Source of the DNA: Gari tellinella
Taxonomy: Eukaryota > Mollusca > Bivalvia > Cardiida > Psammobiidae
Assembly: GCA_922989275.2 (NCBI GenBank)
Contig: OV277869.1
Location: 25,430,189-25,494,188 of the forward strand
DNA length: 64,000 nucleotides
Reading direction: 5' to 3'
The first letter of the stretch is position 1, and each line of letters begins with the position of its first letter. Positions 63,787-64,000 of this stretch are shown one piece after another. A program made the translations under genes and the position numbers. Below the pieces are notes generated by a model. That model saw only the letters and a list, made by a program, of their open reading frames with translations, did not search any database and was not told the origin of the DNA.

Positions 63787-64000
63787 AGCTCACCTGAGCT
63801 AGCTCAGGGTGAGCTTTTGCAATCCTTGAATGTCCAGCATCCGTTGTTCGTCCTCAACAATTTTAGTGTTTACACTCTAGAAGCCACAATTTGTATTCAA
63901 TCTTTATCAAACTTGCTCAGATTGTATATAATCATACGAGTTCGGATGAGTTTGATTATGGTTGAAATTCGACCAATAGGTCAAGGGTTATCTACCTTTG
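63787..64000 (+). repeat. TTAGCTCACCTGAGC dispersed repeat, cut by the window edge
   Basis: It begins TTAGCTCACCTGAGCTAGCT then CAGGGTGAGCTTTTG and TGTCCAGCATCCGTTGTTCG, a start I associate with a very common bivalve repeat. Non-coding. Confidence 0.55.

Overview
The window is eukaryotic, intron-rich and AT-rich, with gene density of about one gene per 20 kb and a very heavy load of short inverted-repeat transposons (MITEs). Its coding sequences and repeat types point to a bivalve mollusc, most likely a heterodont such as a dreissenid. That placement rests on remembered repeat motifs and was not checked by a search. Only three protein-coding genes could be built. Each was supported by splice sites, matching intron phases and, for two of them, clear family resemblance.

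Layout. (1) 1-16163, minus strand: a gene for a secreted cysteine-containing protein of unknown family. It has a TATA box near 16160, a non-coding first exon, a signal-peptide exon at 13.3 kb and three further coding exons; it runs off the left edge. Its 7.9-kb intron (3159-11020) holds a broken retrotransposon and a broken conserved ORF. (2) 16.9-21.2 kb: a 4.3-kb element with 45-bp perfect terminal inverted repeats, internal copies of part of its terminus, and a relic of a cysteine-protease-like ORF. (3) 21.3-41.6 kb: no gene recognised, only repeats (degenerate AGTACAGTATAGC DNA, MITEs, tandem arrays). (4) 41685-51059, minus strand: a complete STK16-type protein kinase in seven coding exons. 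(5) 51.1-53.9 kb: a repeat-filled interval between two divergent genes, holding nested MITEs, a LINE relic and a tRNA-Cys-like SINE. (6) 53956-63701 and beyond the right edge, plus strand: an FBXL18-type F-box/leucine-rich-repeat gene, with a block of nested and duplicated MITEs in its third intron.

Repeat nomenclature used below. Four hairpin cores recur. Core A is CAAACAGTTTGGAnCC..GATCAGACGCCG with its mirror. Core B is AAAGCAGGTTGAAAGTAAAG..AGAATGCGCC with its mirror and usually TTAA on the axis. Core C is CAAACAGTGTAGACC..GATCAGAGGGCTCC with its mirror. Core D is TCCTATGGTGTCACTACTCA..TTAGAATCGTCTC with its mirror. They sit inside carriers with unrelated ends: TTAA-bounded (CCCATTACCCCATA, CCCTTTCCC, CTCTTTCAACAC), carrier E (TACAGTGGAGAATCTG), carrier F (TACAGTGCTCCCTC), carrier G (TACAGTRAAACCCCTCTAAA) and carrier D (CAGGGCTCCAGATAAG). 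Families H (ACAGTCGAA), I (GGGGCCCGTTTCATAAAACT) and K (GCGTTTGAG/AAATGCTT) are further inverted-repeat families. The reuse of the same hairpin in unrelated carriers, and repeated insertion at the TTAA on a hairpin axis, is the most unusual pattern here.

STK16 and FBXL18 are arranged head to head. STK16 is a constitutively active, lipid-anchored secretory-pathway kinase in vertebrates, and FBXL18 is a substrate receptor of SCF ubiquitin ligases. No functional link between them can be read from the sequence.
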